Source: Lachnospiraceae bacterium
GTDB taxonomy: Bacteria > Bacillota > Clostridia > Lachnospirales > Lachnospiraceae
Direction: 5' to 3'
Assembly: GCA_015057055.1 (NCBI GenBank)
Contig: SVFE01000019.1
Span: forward strand, 1-40,507
Length of the DNA: 40,507 nt
Position 1 is the stretch's first letter. Every line of letters starts with the position of its first letter. Below are positions 32,877 to 40,507 of this stretch, piece by piece. Under the pieces are notes generated by a model. That model had not been told where the DNA came from. It saw nothing but the letters and a program-made list of their open reading frames with translations, and did not search any database. Position numbers and translations under genes: made by a program.

Positions 32877-33857
32877 CTATTCTTCCTCCCGATAAACGGA
32901 AGTGACCCTGACGGCATATTTGTCTTTGTCCGTTCCGGGTACTGCGGTAAATTTCTTAATGTTTCCGACGTAAACATCCAAATCACTGTCCACATCAGTA
33001 TCTAATCGGATTACATCGCCGAGCTGAAGTCCCAAAAAGTCGCTGACCGCAATCTTGCTCTTTCCGAGAAGTACCTTCACCGGTACGTCAACCCGCTTCA
33101 ACATACTTTCCATGTAAATCGACTGATCTTCATCATTCATAGGCACCATATTGGTAAACCAGAATTTCGTATTCAGATTATCCACGATACTTTCCAATGT
33201 CATGTAGGGAAGACAGATATTCATAAACCCTTCCACTTCACCGAATTTCACATTCAGCGTTACAATCGCAATCATTTCATTAGGGGCAATAATCTGTGCG
33301 AACTGGGTATTGGTCTCTATTCTTTCCAACACCGGCACAATGTCCACAACATTCTTCCAGGGCTCCCGCAAAAGCTGGGTACAAATTGATAAAATCTTAT
33401 CCAGAATGCCGAGCTCTATTTCCGAAAAGTCCCTGGGCTTGTCTAAGCTGTTGCCCTGACCGCCAAGCATACGGTCCAATAGGGCATAACCCACGCTGGC
33501 CGTAAGTTCCACCACGATATTACCCGATAACGGCTGAAAATTGATAATTCCCAATATTACCGGATTAGACAATGCATTGGCAAACTCCGAAAAAGTTACC
33601 GTTTCCGAACTTGCCACATTTACCTGAATGTTCTTTCTGAGGTAAACCGGTAGGTTGGTTGAAAGCAAACGTCCGTAGTGTTCAAAGATTAACTCCAACG
33701 TACGCAAATGCTCCTTGGAGAACTTTGCCGGTCGCATGAAATTGTAATTTTTAACTGTTTTTTCGTTTTTGTTTTGCATCTCCTGTACGTCTACTTCGCC
33801 TTTACTCAAAGCAGACAACAGGTTGTCTATCTCATTTTGCGACAGGACATCGCTCAT
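32877..33857 (-). CDS. fliM: Flagellar motor switch protein FliM
   Basis: FliM is the CheY-P target in the C-ring. The N-terminal LSQNEIDNLLSAL is the CheY-P-binding helix, the middle domain includes the GGxG-type MLGGQGNSLDKPRDFSEIE, and the SpoA-like C-terminal domain ends at about residue 320. 326 aa, standard. GGAGGTGAGG precedes the ATG. Confidence 0.97.
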   Translation of the reverse strand: MSDVLSQNEIDNLLSALSKGEVDVQEMQNKNEKTVKNYNFMRPAKFSKEHLRTLELIFEHYGRLLSTNLPVYLRKNIQVNVASSETVTFSEFANALSNPVILGIINFQPLSGNIVVELTASVGYALLDRMLGGQGNSLDKPRDFSEIELGILDKILSICTQLLREPWKNVVDIVPVLERIETNTQFAQIIAPNEMIAIVTLNVKFGEVEGFMNICLPYMTLESIVDNLNTKFWFTNMVPMNDEDQSIYMESMLKRVDVPVKVLLGKSKIAVSDFLGLQLGDVIRLDTDVDSDLDVYVGNIKKFTAVPGTDKDKYAVRVTSVYREEE

Positions 33858-33896
33858 TTACCTCACCTCCGCTCTATACTGAATTTTTCAGAGGTT

Positions 33897-34412
33897 TTAA
33901 CCGATTACCATTTCAACGATGGAAACCTTGTAAATGAAGGTAGAACCATACAAATTCTGAACGCGTTCCAAAATTTCTTCACAAATCTCATCCTGGCTGA
34001 GTCTTGCCTCGCTGGGTGTATAACTTCCGATTACGGAGATAATTTCTCCCTGAATCAAACTGGCCTTCGCTTCTATATCTGCGCCGTAGGTTGCGTAATC
34101 TTCATGGGTCATATCGAGCGCCAGAGAAACCTTAACTACTGCATAGCGGTCGCTTGTTTCACCCTCTTCTCTTTGCAAAAGGATGGTCATGGAATTGGGA
34201 ATTTCGTATACCTGGGTATCTGCCAGAGAAACGTTCGCTGCACCGCCGCCATTTTCCCCTTCCAGTTCCAGTTGCAAAATGCCTGCAATGTCCGTGACAA
34301 TGGCAGCGGTCTTTTGATTGGTTCCCATTACGGAAAACATCATAATCGCTGTCATGATAATATTCACAACAAGCAAGGATAAAATTACAATTGATAATAA
34401 ATTTTTCTTCAT
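33897..34412 (-). CDS. fliL: Flagellar basal body-associated protein FliL
   Basis: FliL surrounds and stabilises the stator. The 171-aa protein has a single N-terminal membrane helix and the extracytoplasmic FliL domain (VVKVSLALDM, EIISVIGSYT and EICEEILERV stretches). ATG 34410-34412 has GGAG six bases upstream; GTG codons occur just before it. Position next to motB fits its stator role. Confidence 0.93.
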   Translation of the reverse strand: MKKNLLSIVILSLLVVNIIMTAIMMFSVMGTNQKTAAIVTDIAGILQLELEGENGGGAANVSLADTQVYEIPNSMTILLQREEGETSDRYAVVKVSLALDMTHEDYATYGADIEAKASLIQGEIISVIGSYTPSEARLSQDEICEEILERVQNLYGSTFIYKVSIVEMVIG

Positions 34413-34427
34413 CACTGTCTCCACAAA

Positions 34428-35252
34428 CTAAAATGTACTTAACGTGTTATAAATCTTAATCTCCACCCGTCGGTTGAGTGCCCGGCCTTCTGCCGTGGAA
34501 TTGTCCGCAATCGGGCAATACTCTCCGCGTCCGCTGTGCTTAATCATTGCCGGATCCAAATTGGTATTTTCTATGATGAAATAGAACACCGCCAGTGCTC
34601 TGGCATCGGACAATTCATTATTGCTGGGATACATCGCACTATTGATGGGAACGGAGTCCGTATGTCCTTCAATTTCAATGATACTCTCGGAGTATCGTTC
34701 CAAAATAATGCCGACCTGCGTCAAAACTTCCTCTGCCTCCGGATTCAGCTCCGCACTTCCGGATTGGAACAGCAGCGCTCCGTTTAACGTAAGCTGCACA
34801 TATTGGGATGTATATTCCATCTCAATAAGCTCGTCCATACCGGCTTCGGAAATCGCTTCCCCAACGCGCTCTGCCAATTCTTCCGATTCGGCAAGCATTT
34901 CGCCTTCCACCGTTTCCAACGCCCCTTCCAATGTGGAATCCGCCAGAGGATCCTGTTCCTCTGTCTCTTCCTGGGCTTTTCCGGTACTGTTAATATATTC
35001 ATCCAATTCATTCAACTGGCTGACACCGTTACTAATCAGCAAACCGTCACCAATGGACAACGCTCCCGCCGTAAACACGCTGAATGTCTGGGAAAAGGAA
35101 GCCGCCACTTCATCAAATTTCTTTGCATCCACGCTGGACATGGAGAACAGCAATACGAAGAAGCAAAGAAGCAGATTCATCAAATCACTGAACGTCGCCA
35201 TCCACGCCGGGGACCCGGGTGCCGGTGCATCCTCCTTTTTCTTTCTTGCCAT
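34428..35252 (-). CDS. motB: Flagellar stator protein MotB
   Basis: MotB forms the proton- or sodium-conducting stator with MotA. The 274-aa protein has the N-terminal MATFSDLMNLLLCFFVLLFS helix with the ion-binding Asp23, an acidic linker (about 85-140), and the peptidoglycan-binding OmpA-like domain (IEGHTDSVPINSAM, ELSDARALAV). Its ribosome binding site lies in the end of motA, three bases away. The coupling ion cannot be told with certainty. Confidence 0.96.
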   Translation of the reverse strand: MARKKKEDAPAPGSPAWMATFSDLMNLLLCFFVLLFSMSSVDAKKFDEVAASFSQTFSVFTAGALSIGDGLLISNGVSQLNELDEYINSTGKAQEETEEQDPLADSTLEGALETVEGEMLAESEELAERVGEAISEAGMDELIEMEYTSQYVQLTLNGALLFQSGSAELNPEAEEVLTQVGIILERYSESIIEIEGHTDSVPINSAMYPSNNELSDARALAVFYFIIENTNLDPAMIKHSGRGEYCPIADNSTAEGRALNRRVEIKIYNTLSTF

Positions 35253-35255
35253 ATA

Positions 35256-36053
35256 TTACATGCCTCCATCATCTGCATCCTCCACCGGTCTGTCCTTCGG
35301 TGCAAGGAATGATTTCAACTTCTCTTCAATAACTCTGGGGTTTTCTCCTGCCTGAATCGAGAGAAGACCCTCAATCATAATTTCCTTCAAAAGCATTTCT
35401 GCTCCACTGTTTGTCTCCATCTTGGTTGCCGTAGGCGTCGCAATCCAGTTGGCCAGCATAGAGCCGTACAATGTGGTAAGAAGTGCAACCGCCATGGAAG
35501 GACCGATGGAAGAAGGATCATTCAAATCCTTCAACATGTTAATCAAACCAATCAGCGTACCAATCATACCCCAGGCAGGGCCCATGGATGCAAGATCCTG
35601 CCAGAATTTAATCTTGGCCTTGTGTCTGCCTTCCACGCTGCTGAGTTCGGTTTCCATAATCGCACGAACCAGTTCCGGGTCAGTTCCGTCAACAATAAGA
35701 AGAATTCCCTTTTTCAGGAAATCATCATCAATATCAGCCGCCGCCTCTTCCAACGACAAAAGACCTTCCTTACGTGCCACGTTGGAAAGTTCAATAATTC
35801 GTTTGATAATTTCTACCGGATCCAGTTTCGGTGTTTTGAATATAAGAGAGATACTCTTTAGACCGCCCACAAAATCCTTTACGCTGTTCATCATCAAAAC
35901 ACAACAAAAAGCACCACCAAAAGTGATGAGTGCCGACGGCGTATCCAAAAAACTTTCTATTTTCGAAAAATCAATACCGGTTTCGCTATATACAATACCG
36001 AAAATGACCATTACAAAACATATGATCAACCCAAGCAAAGAAGCCAAATCCAT
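35256..36053 (-). CDS. motA: Flagellar stator protein MotA
   Basis: MotA is the channel-forming, rotor-contacting stator subunit. Four membrane helices are visible, with a cytoplasmic loop carrying ARKEGLLSLEE and the conserved Pro in MGPAWGMIGTLIGLINML, followed by MAVALLTTLYGSMLANW. ATG 36051-36053 is chosen (AAGGGTG upstream); a GTG three codons earlier overlaps that site. 265 aa. motAB are inside the fla operon here, unlike Bacillus subtilis. Confidence 0.96.
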   Translation of the reverse strand: MDLASLLGLIICFVMVIFGIVYSETGIDFSKIESFLDTPSALITFGGAFCCVLMMNSVKDFVGGLKSISLIFKTPKLDPVEIIKRIIELSNVARKEGLLSLEEAAADIDDDFLKKGILLIVDGTDPELVRAIMETELSSVEGRHKAKIKFWQDLASMGPAWGMIGTLIGLINMLKDLNDPSSIGPSMAVALLTTLYGSMLANWIATPTATKMETNSGAEMLLKEIMIEGLLSIQAGENPRVIEEKLKSFLAPKDRPVEDADDGGM

Positions 36054-36064
36054 AAAGCGCACCC

Positions 36065-36262
36065 TTATTCTGCATTATGTATCGCAAAAATTTCCCTTCT
36101 ATAAGATTTTACTAGATTTTTCACGTCTTGTCTACTTTCTTTTACAATAAGTTTGCGCCCTGTAGTCAGCGTAATTACTGTATCGGGCGTTTCTTCGACA
36201 CACTCGATAAGTTCTGCATTTATCAGCAAAACCGTGCCGTTTAATTTTGTAATTTCAATCAT
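36065..36262 (-). CDS. swrD: FlbD/SwrD family flagellar protein
   Basis: The 65-aa protein MIEITKLNGTVLLINAELIE matches the FlbD family (SwrD/YlzI), with the central TPDTVITLTTGRKLIVKES. In Bacillus subtilis SwrD raises flagellar torque for swarming. It stands between flgE and motA, directly before the stator genes. Confidence 0.93.
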   Translation of the reverse strand: MIEITKLNGTVLLINAELIECVEETPDTVITLTTGRKLIVKESRQDVKNLVKSYRREIFAIHNAE

Positions 36263-36314
36263 TATTACACCCCCGTTTTTACCCGTTTCATAAAATTCCC
36301 AAATATGGAAAATA

Positions 36315-36344
36315 GGCTTGTGCGCGGTTGCCCACGCACAAACC
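36315..36344. other. Hairpin between flgE and flbD
   Basis: Ten-base arms GGTTTGTGCG and CGCACAAGCC (minus strand, one G-T pair) enclose a ten-base loop. On the minus strand it is followed by TATTTTCC; on the plus strand by TTTTT. It could slow or partly end the operon transcript, or stop antisense transcripts entering flgE. Confidence 0.6.
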
Positions 36345-36363
36345 TTTTTAAACTGCGTTTACA

Positions 36364-38130
36364 TTATCTCTTCAGGTTTACAAGTTCTTCCAAAAGCGTA
36401 TCACTTACCGTAATAATACGGCTGTTTGCCTGGAAACCACGCTGTGTGGTAATCATTTCCGTAAACTCGGAAGAAAGGTCTACGTTACTCATTTCCAAAA
36501 CACCGGTGGAAATGTAACCGCCGTCTGCGGAAACATCCACACCGATACCATCGAACTCACCGGAGTTCAATGTGGTGGAGTAAAGGTTATCACCGACTTT
36601 TTCAAGACCTGCCGCATTGGAGAAGGTTGCAACTGCAATCTGTCCAAGGAGCTTTGTCTGTCCGTTGTCGTAAGTTCCGTAAATCATACCGTTGTTCTGT
36701 ACGGAAACACCGGTCATATTACCCAGCGCACATCCGGTACCGTAACCCTGGCTGTCACCGCTCACTGCGCCGATGGTGGATGTTTTTTCGTTGTTCAGAT
36801 TCAGGGAATCTTTCATATCCACGGTAATATTTTCGAACGGATTATCTGCAGTCTCATCCTTCGGCTGTAAGAACAGGTTAAATGCCTTAATCTGCTGGGA
36901 ACCGTTTACGCCTTCAAATTCACCGGTTGCCTGGTTGTATGTAATCTTAACACCGGAGCCGGCTTCGGTTGCATAACCGGTGGCGGATACGGTCTGGCCG
37001 TCGAAAATCTTTGCTGCATTTCCGTCTTTATCCGTATATGCTCCGGAGGGACTGTTGGATAAAATCGTTGCAAAGGTGGTAGGAATACCTGCCTCTTCAT
37101 TTGCTGACTGTACATTAACGGTCAGGTTCAGGAAATCATCCACGTCTTCAAATCCAAAGGCACCGACATACAATTCCGCCAATTCCTGGTTGGTCACTTT
37201 CCCGTTTGCAAGGAACTGTCCCGGTGCTATGGAAGGAACCTCATTTCCGTTCGCCAGTTTTGCCGGTTCGGTGAAGGTAATGGTTCCGTTTGCCGGATCC
37301 AACGTGTATCCGTCCAAGGTGGTGTAGGAATCATTTTTGCTGGCGTATACTGCAGCGCCGGCTTCATTGGTTCCGGTAAAGATGCTGGCATCAAATTTAT
37401 CCAATACGGAGTTGTTATCGGAGTCGATAACATCCTTAAGTTCCATTACATAAACGCCTTCTTCATCGGTACCGTTGATGGCAAATTTCGCAGTATAGGA
37501 ATATCCCATGTTATCATAAAAACCAAGGTTGATTGCTTTGCCTTCTTTTTCCAGACTGGAATCAAACTTATCCAAAATACCGCTGATGTTTGCCTTGGTG
37601 GTTGCCTGAGGCTCACTTACCAGATTCGCTGCAGACAAAATTCTAAGGGGTTTCACCGTATCCTGTACAACACGAATTTCCTTTGACTCCGGATCTTCCT
37701 CTGCCTGCCAGCCCATTACGTTGTATCCGTTGGCACTGTTGGCAAGGTTACCAACCGCGTCTACGTAGAAGGAACCGCTTCGGGTAAAGAAATTGGTTTC
37801 ACCGTCACTTACGATAAAGAATGCATCTCCGGTAATCTTCATATCAAAGGCATTACCGGTTGTCTGGGTAGAACCTGCCGTGGTGATGGATGTAGAAATC
37901 GCACCGGTGGTTACACCGAGACCGACCTGCTTTGCATTGACACCGGCGGTACCGCTGATTTCGCTGGGGCCGGATGCCTTCTGTGTGGTCTGGTACATAA
38001 GTTCCGAAAATGTAATCGTCTGTGATTTATAAGCTACTGTGTTAACGTTTGCAATGTTGTTACCAATAACGTCCATTTTGGTCTGATGTGTCTTTAATCC
38101 TGATACACCAGAGTAGAGTGATCTCATCAT
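36364..38130 (-). CDS. flgE: Flagellar hook protein FlgE
   Basis: The 588-aa hook subunit has the N-terminal MRSLYSGVSGLKTHQTKMDV, IGNNIANVNTVAYKS and the C-terminal STGVLEMSNVDLSSEFTEMI and TTQRGFQANSRIITVSDTLL terminal heptad helices. The long central part (about 150-480) is Thr/Gly/Asp/Asn-rich and of the variable surface type, making the protein longer than many FlgE (about 400-480 aa). GGAGG lies nine bases before the first of two adjacent ATG codons. Confidence 0.97.
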   Translation of the reverse strand: MMRSLYSGVSGLKTHQTKMDVIGNNIANVNTVAYKSQTITFSELMYQTTQKASGPSEISGTAGVNAKQVGLGVTTGAISTSITTAGSTQTTGNAFDMKITGDAFFIVSDGETNFFTRSGSFYVDAVGNLANSANGYNVMGWQAEEDPESKEIRVVQDTVKPLRILSAANLVSEPQATTKANISGILDKFDSSLEKEGKAINLGFYDNMGYSYTAKFAINGTDEEGVYVMELKDVIDSDNNSVLDKFDASIFTGTNEAGAAVYASKNDSYTTLDGYTLDPANGTITFTEPAKLANGNEVPSIAPGQFLANGKVTNQELAELYVGAFGFEDVDDFLNLTVNVQSANEEAGIPTTFATILSNSPSGAYTDKDGNAAKIFDGQTVSATGYATEAGSGVKITYNQATGEFEGVNGSQQIKAFNLFLQPKDETADNPFENITVDMKDSLNLNNEKTSTIGAVSGDSQGYGTGCALGNMTGVSVQNNGMIYGTYDNGQTKLLGQIAVATFSNAAGLEKVGDNLYSTTLNSGEFDGIGVDVSADGGYISTGVLEMSNVDLSSEFTEMITTQRGFQANSRIITVSDTLLEELVNLKR

Positions 38131-38207
38131 AATAAATGACCTCCTTTTGCTTATTTGATGGTGCTCCCTTCTGTCAGTCCGGGAATCGAAGCCTCCGTAA
38201 GGTCCGG

Positions 38208-38609
38208 CTAAATAATTACCGCGCCATCAATGTTTGTAAATATATTTTCTTCTGTTTCTGATTGTTCCATCGCCGTAATCACGGTGTTATTGGGGACATT
38301 TACGATAAATGCCAACCGATCCACAATGACCAGGGATTCGTTAATTCCTTTCGCTTCCGCCTTTGCCCGGCCTTCCTGCAACCGTTCCAACTGCTCCGTA
38401 GAAAGTTCTATGTTCCGCTCCTGCAATCGCCCCGAAGCATGTTTGGAAAATTTCAGTTCCTCCGTTCCGTTTTCGGCCAACCCTGTTTTGTATTTCAGAA
38501 TTTCTCCAAAAGGAGCCGCCGCCGAATCCGGCTGTGGTTTTCCGGTCTTGGGAAAATAGGTATCCCGAGCCTGTTCAAGAGAAAGGATTCTTTGCTGCAT
38601 AAGTTCCAT
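38208..38609 (-). CDS. TIGR02530-type flagellar operon protein
   Basis: This small conserved protein lies between flgD and flgE in many Firmicutes and other phyla. The 133-aa product has the family core LKFSKHASGRLQERNIELS, LVIVDRLAFIVNVPNNTVIT. Function is not established; the position suggests a hook-assembly role. The second ATG (38607-38609) is used because AAGGAG lies six bases upstream; the first ATG is too close to it. Confidence 0.9.
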   Translation of the reverse strand: MELMQQRILSLEQARDTYFPKTGKPQPDSAAAPFGEILKYKTGLAENGTEELKFSKHASGRLQERNIELSTEQLERLQEGRAKAEAKGINESLVIVDRLAFIVNVPNNTVITAMEQSETEENIFTNIDGAVII

Positions 38610-38642
38610 ACGCATCTCCTTCCTTGGACTATCCTATTTTGC

Positions 38643-39332
38643 TTATTCCTCCGATGTTTCCTCCTTCGTATCACCGGATTCTTCCGCATCCGCTGCCGCC
38701 TGCAACTCATCAATCCGCTTCTGGTAAGCCTCCACATTTTCAAAAAATGCATCCTCCAAGAACGTCTTCTGATAAGTTGTCATGCCACTGCACTTTTCGC
38801 TGAGTTCATTTACTTTTCTTGCATAAGAAAGTGTTAAATCCTCCAGCGCCGGAAGTTTTTTAAACTCATCTGCAACTTCATTAGCCAAATCATAGGCTTC
38901 CATGTATTCCGAACTGGCAACCGTATCCAAATCCTCGATGGAGTAAAGGCTGTTTTCAATGGAAAGGAATGCCTTTCCGCCTTCGTATACCACGTAATCC
39001 ACCTGACCGGATATGTAATTGGTATCGCCTGTAGCTTCGCTGGTGACTTTCATAATTACGTATTCACCAACCAGGTCCTGTGCCTTAACGGAATCCATCG
39101 CCGTTCCGATTTCCTGCAATTCTGAAACCTGAGTGAAGGTTGCGTACTGGCTGACCCATTCGGTATTGGAAGTCGGTTCCAGGGGATCCTGATTTTTCAT
39201 TTCTGCCACCAAAAGTGTAAGGAATGCATCAGAATCCATTTCGTTATTCTTGGTTTCTTTTGATTCGTTTAAGGATGTTGCGGAAGTTGAAGTAACAAAC
39301 TTGCCATCTTCATATGCTGCTATCAAGCTCAT
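38643..39332 (-). CDS. flgD: Flagellar hook-capping protein FlgD with helical C-terminus
   Basis: FlgD scaffolds hook assembly. The N-terminal DAFLTLLVAEMKNQDPLEPT and QYATFTQVSELQEIGT are diagnostic. After a TUDOR-like segment (ISGQVDYVVYEGGKAFLSIE), the usual FnIII/Ig-like cap domain is replaced by about 75 residues of predicted helix ending in an acidic tail. 229 aa. AAGGAG lies ten bases before the ATG. Confidence 0.94.
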   Translation of the reverse strand: MSLIAAYEDGKFVTSTSATSLNESKETKNNEMDSDAFLTLLVAEMKNQDPLEPTSNTEWVSQYATFTQVSELQEIGTAMDSVKAQDLVGEYVIMKVTSEATGDTNYISGQVDYVVYEGGKAFLSIENSLYSIEDLDTVASSEYMEAYDLANEVADEFKKLPALEDLTLSYARKVNELSEKCSGMTTYQKTFLEDAFFENVEAYQKRIDELQAAADAEESGDTKEETSEE

Positions 39333-39383
39333 CTTCGCGATTCTCCTTTCTGTTGTTTTTGTTTTACTCTAAGCCGGCAGTTC

Positions 39384-40507
39384 TTATACTTTGTAATCCA
39401 TGCTGTTTCCGTCTGCCTGCATCATCTTTGCGGTAACTAATTCTTCCTCGGCCAAATCTTCCAACTCGTCCAATTCCGAAATACCGTTTAAATCAATTTT
39501 CCGGGTTGCTTTTTTCAGTTCCTCTGCCATCTCGTCCTGTTGCCGGTTGTTGTCATTTCCTTGTTCCAGATTCCGTTCAAATTCATGACTTGCAACCGCT
39601 ACTTCAATGGCATCCACCTTAACACCCTGTTGTTCAAGATTCTCTTTCAAAACAAGAATCTGTGCTTCCAGTGCAGCCCTTACTGCATCGTTTTGTGCCA
39701 GTAGCTGCGCCGTAACATTGCCTTCTTTTGACGCTACCGTAAGTCCCACCGTACCAAGATTCTCCGGATTCAGTTGCATCGACAACTGGGTAACATCTTC
39801 TTTAACCTGCATTTTAATCTGGTCAAGGACCTGGGAAACGACTTCCTGCGGGTCCGTAGTTCCCATGGTGGGAATATCCTGTGTAAGCACCTGGGCAAAA
39901 TTTTCCGGTGCGTTTACCGGTGCATTTACGCTAACCATCTCGCCGGAATTTGCAACTACTCCCGTATCCTGCTTAGCGCCTTCCTTTGCCTGGAATGCAT
40001 TTTCATTACTGCCGGTAGATGCATTTTCATTCTCTGTAGTGTTTTCTGCAGTCAGATTGTCGGTTTTAACCGCTGCGTCAACATCCTCTTCCTTGGCAAC
40101 CTGCGCTGCATCTTTTTGTACTGCGTTATCCGCCGGTTCTTCCGGGTTTTCTGCATTTACAATTACGGCTGTTTCTGTCTGCATTTCAATGGTTTTGTCT
40201 GCACCATTTTCTTTTGCGTCAGCATTTTCCATAAGTGCTTTCTCGACAAGAGCCTTCCACTCTTCTCCGGTAAGATTCATCTCCTGTCCTTCCATGGTTA
40301 GGATATCTTCCACTTTACCGTTAATTTCTTTCACCAATGCGGTCAGTTCTTCGTTGGTAAGCAATGCACTTACGTCACCGTCCGCCTTTACCTCCGCCAC
40401 CAATGCGGTCACATTCTGGGGATTTAGTAAATCCAAAACGGTAATTCCCATCTCTTCCAACTTCTCTACCAGCTCTTCTTCGGTTATCCCGAGTGCTTCG
40501 GCGGTTT
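39384..40507 (-). CDS. fliK: Flagellar hook-length control protein FliK, C-terminal part (cut by window edge)
   Basis: FliK measures hook length and triggers FlhB switching. The frame is open to the window edge, with no start of its own before it, so the N-terminus is missing. The upstream residues (ALGITEEELVEKLEEMG) continue naturally. The C-terminal FliK domain has LSMQLNPENLGTVGLTVASK, AALEAQILVLKENLEQQG and VDAIEVAVAS. The middle is Asn/Glu/Ala-rich low complexity, as is normal. It is 51 bases before flgD. Confidence 0.95.
   Translation of the reverse strand, partial: TAEALGITEEELVEKLEEMGITVLDLLNPQNVTALVAEVKADGDVSALLTNEELTALVKEINGKVEDILTMEGQEMNLTGEEWKALVEKALMENADAKENGADKTIEMQTETAVIVNAENPEEPADNAVQKDAAQVAKEEDVDAAVKTDNLTAENTTENENASTGSNENAFQAKEGAKQDTGVVANSGEMVSVNAPVNAPENFAQVLTQDIPTMGTTDPQEVVSQVLDQIKMQVKEDVTQLSMQLNPENLGTVGLTVASKEGNVTAQLLAQNDAVRAALEAQILVLKENLEQQGVKVDAIEVAVASHEFERNLEQGNDNNRQQDEMAEELKKATRKIDLNGISELDELEDLAEEELVTAKMMQADGNSMDYKV

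Overview
The window is a low-G+C Gram-positive chromosome segment in which every supported gene lies on the minus strand, so transcription runs from base 40507 towards base 1. It looks like a motile member of the Clostridia, most likely Lachnospiraceae. The evidence is FliY (a FliN carrying CheC-like phosphatase domains), CheC plus CheD, a WhiG/SigD-type sigma-28 gene inside the flagellar operon, a DUF6115 protein, and strong AGGAGG-type ribosome binding sites. No tRNA, rRNA, insertion sequence, prophage, CRISPR array or replication origin was seen.

In transcription order, 40507-15647 is a nearly gapless flagellar/chemotaxis operon: fliK (cut by the window edge), flgD, a TIGR02530-type gene, flgE, flbD/swrD, motA, motB, fliL, fliM, fliY, fliO, fliP, fliQ, fliR, flhB, flhA, flhF, flhG, a PilZ (YcgR-like) gene, cheB, cheA, cheW, cheC, cheD, a small two-helix membrane protein, sigma-28 and a FapA/DUF342 gene. 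It supplies hook assembly, stator, switch, export gate, export/placement GTPase and ATPase, the chemotaxis core, a c-di-GMP input and the late sigma factor. cheY, which lies between fliY and fliO in Bacillus subtilis, is absent from that position and from the window.

From 15609 to 12198 there is a little-understood group: a 100-aa Gln-rich protein, a membrane-anchored coiled-coil DUF6115 protein (positional counterpart of SwrB), a membrane protein with a YceG/MltG LysM-like domain but no catalytic domain, a transglutaminase-like lipoprotein on a long acidic stalk, and, beyond a terminator, a 57-aa protein with an acidic tail.

From 12197 to 10053 lies rpsB-tsf, with a good sigma-A promoter, a GC-rich structured leader and a clear terminator. 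Next come a Sel1-repeat protein, sfsA, a strong promoter with a 25-codon membrane-peptide ORF, a membrane-anchored polysaccharide deacetylase and a bactofilin with a 220-residue acidic N-terminus. The bactofilin leads into pyrH-frr-uppS-cdsA-dxr-rseP (UMP kinase, ribosome recycling, undecaprenyl and phospholipid synthesis, the MEP pathway, intramembrane proteolysis). That block ends at a terminator, followed by a promoter and the start of a PP2C phosphatase gene.

The overall order (fla/che, sigD, swrB, rpsB, tsf, pyrH, frr, uppS, cdsA, dxr, rasP) matches B. subtilis closely. The departures are therefore the informative parts: motAB inside the operon, no cheY, a PilZ gene after flhG, the transglutaminase group before rpsB, and the Sel1-to-bactofilin insertion between tsf and pyrH.
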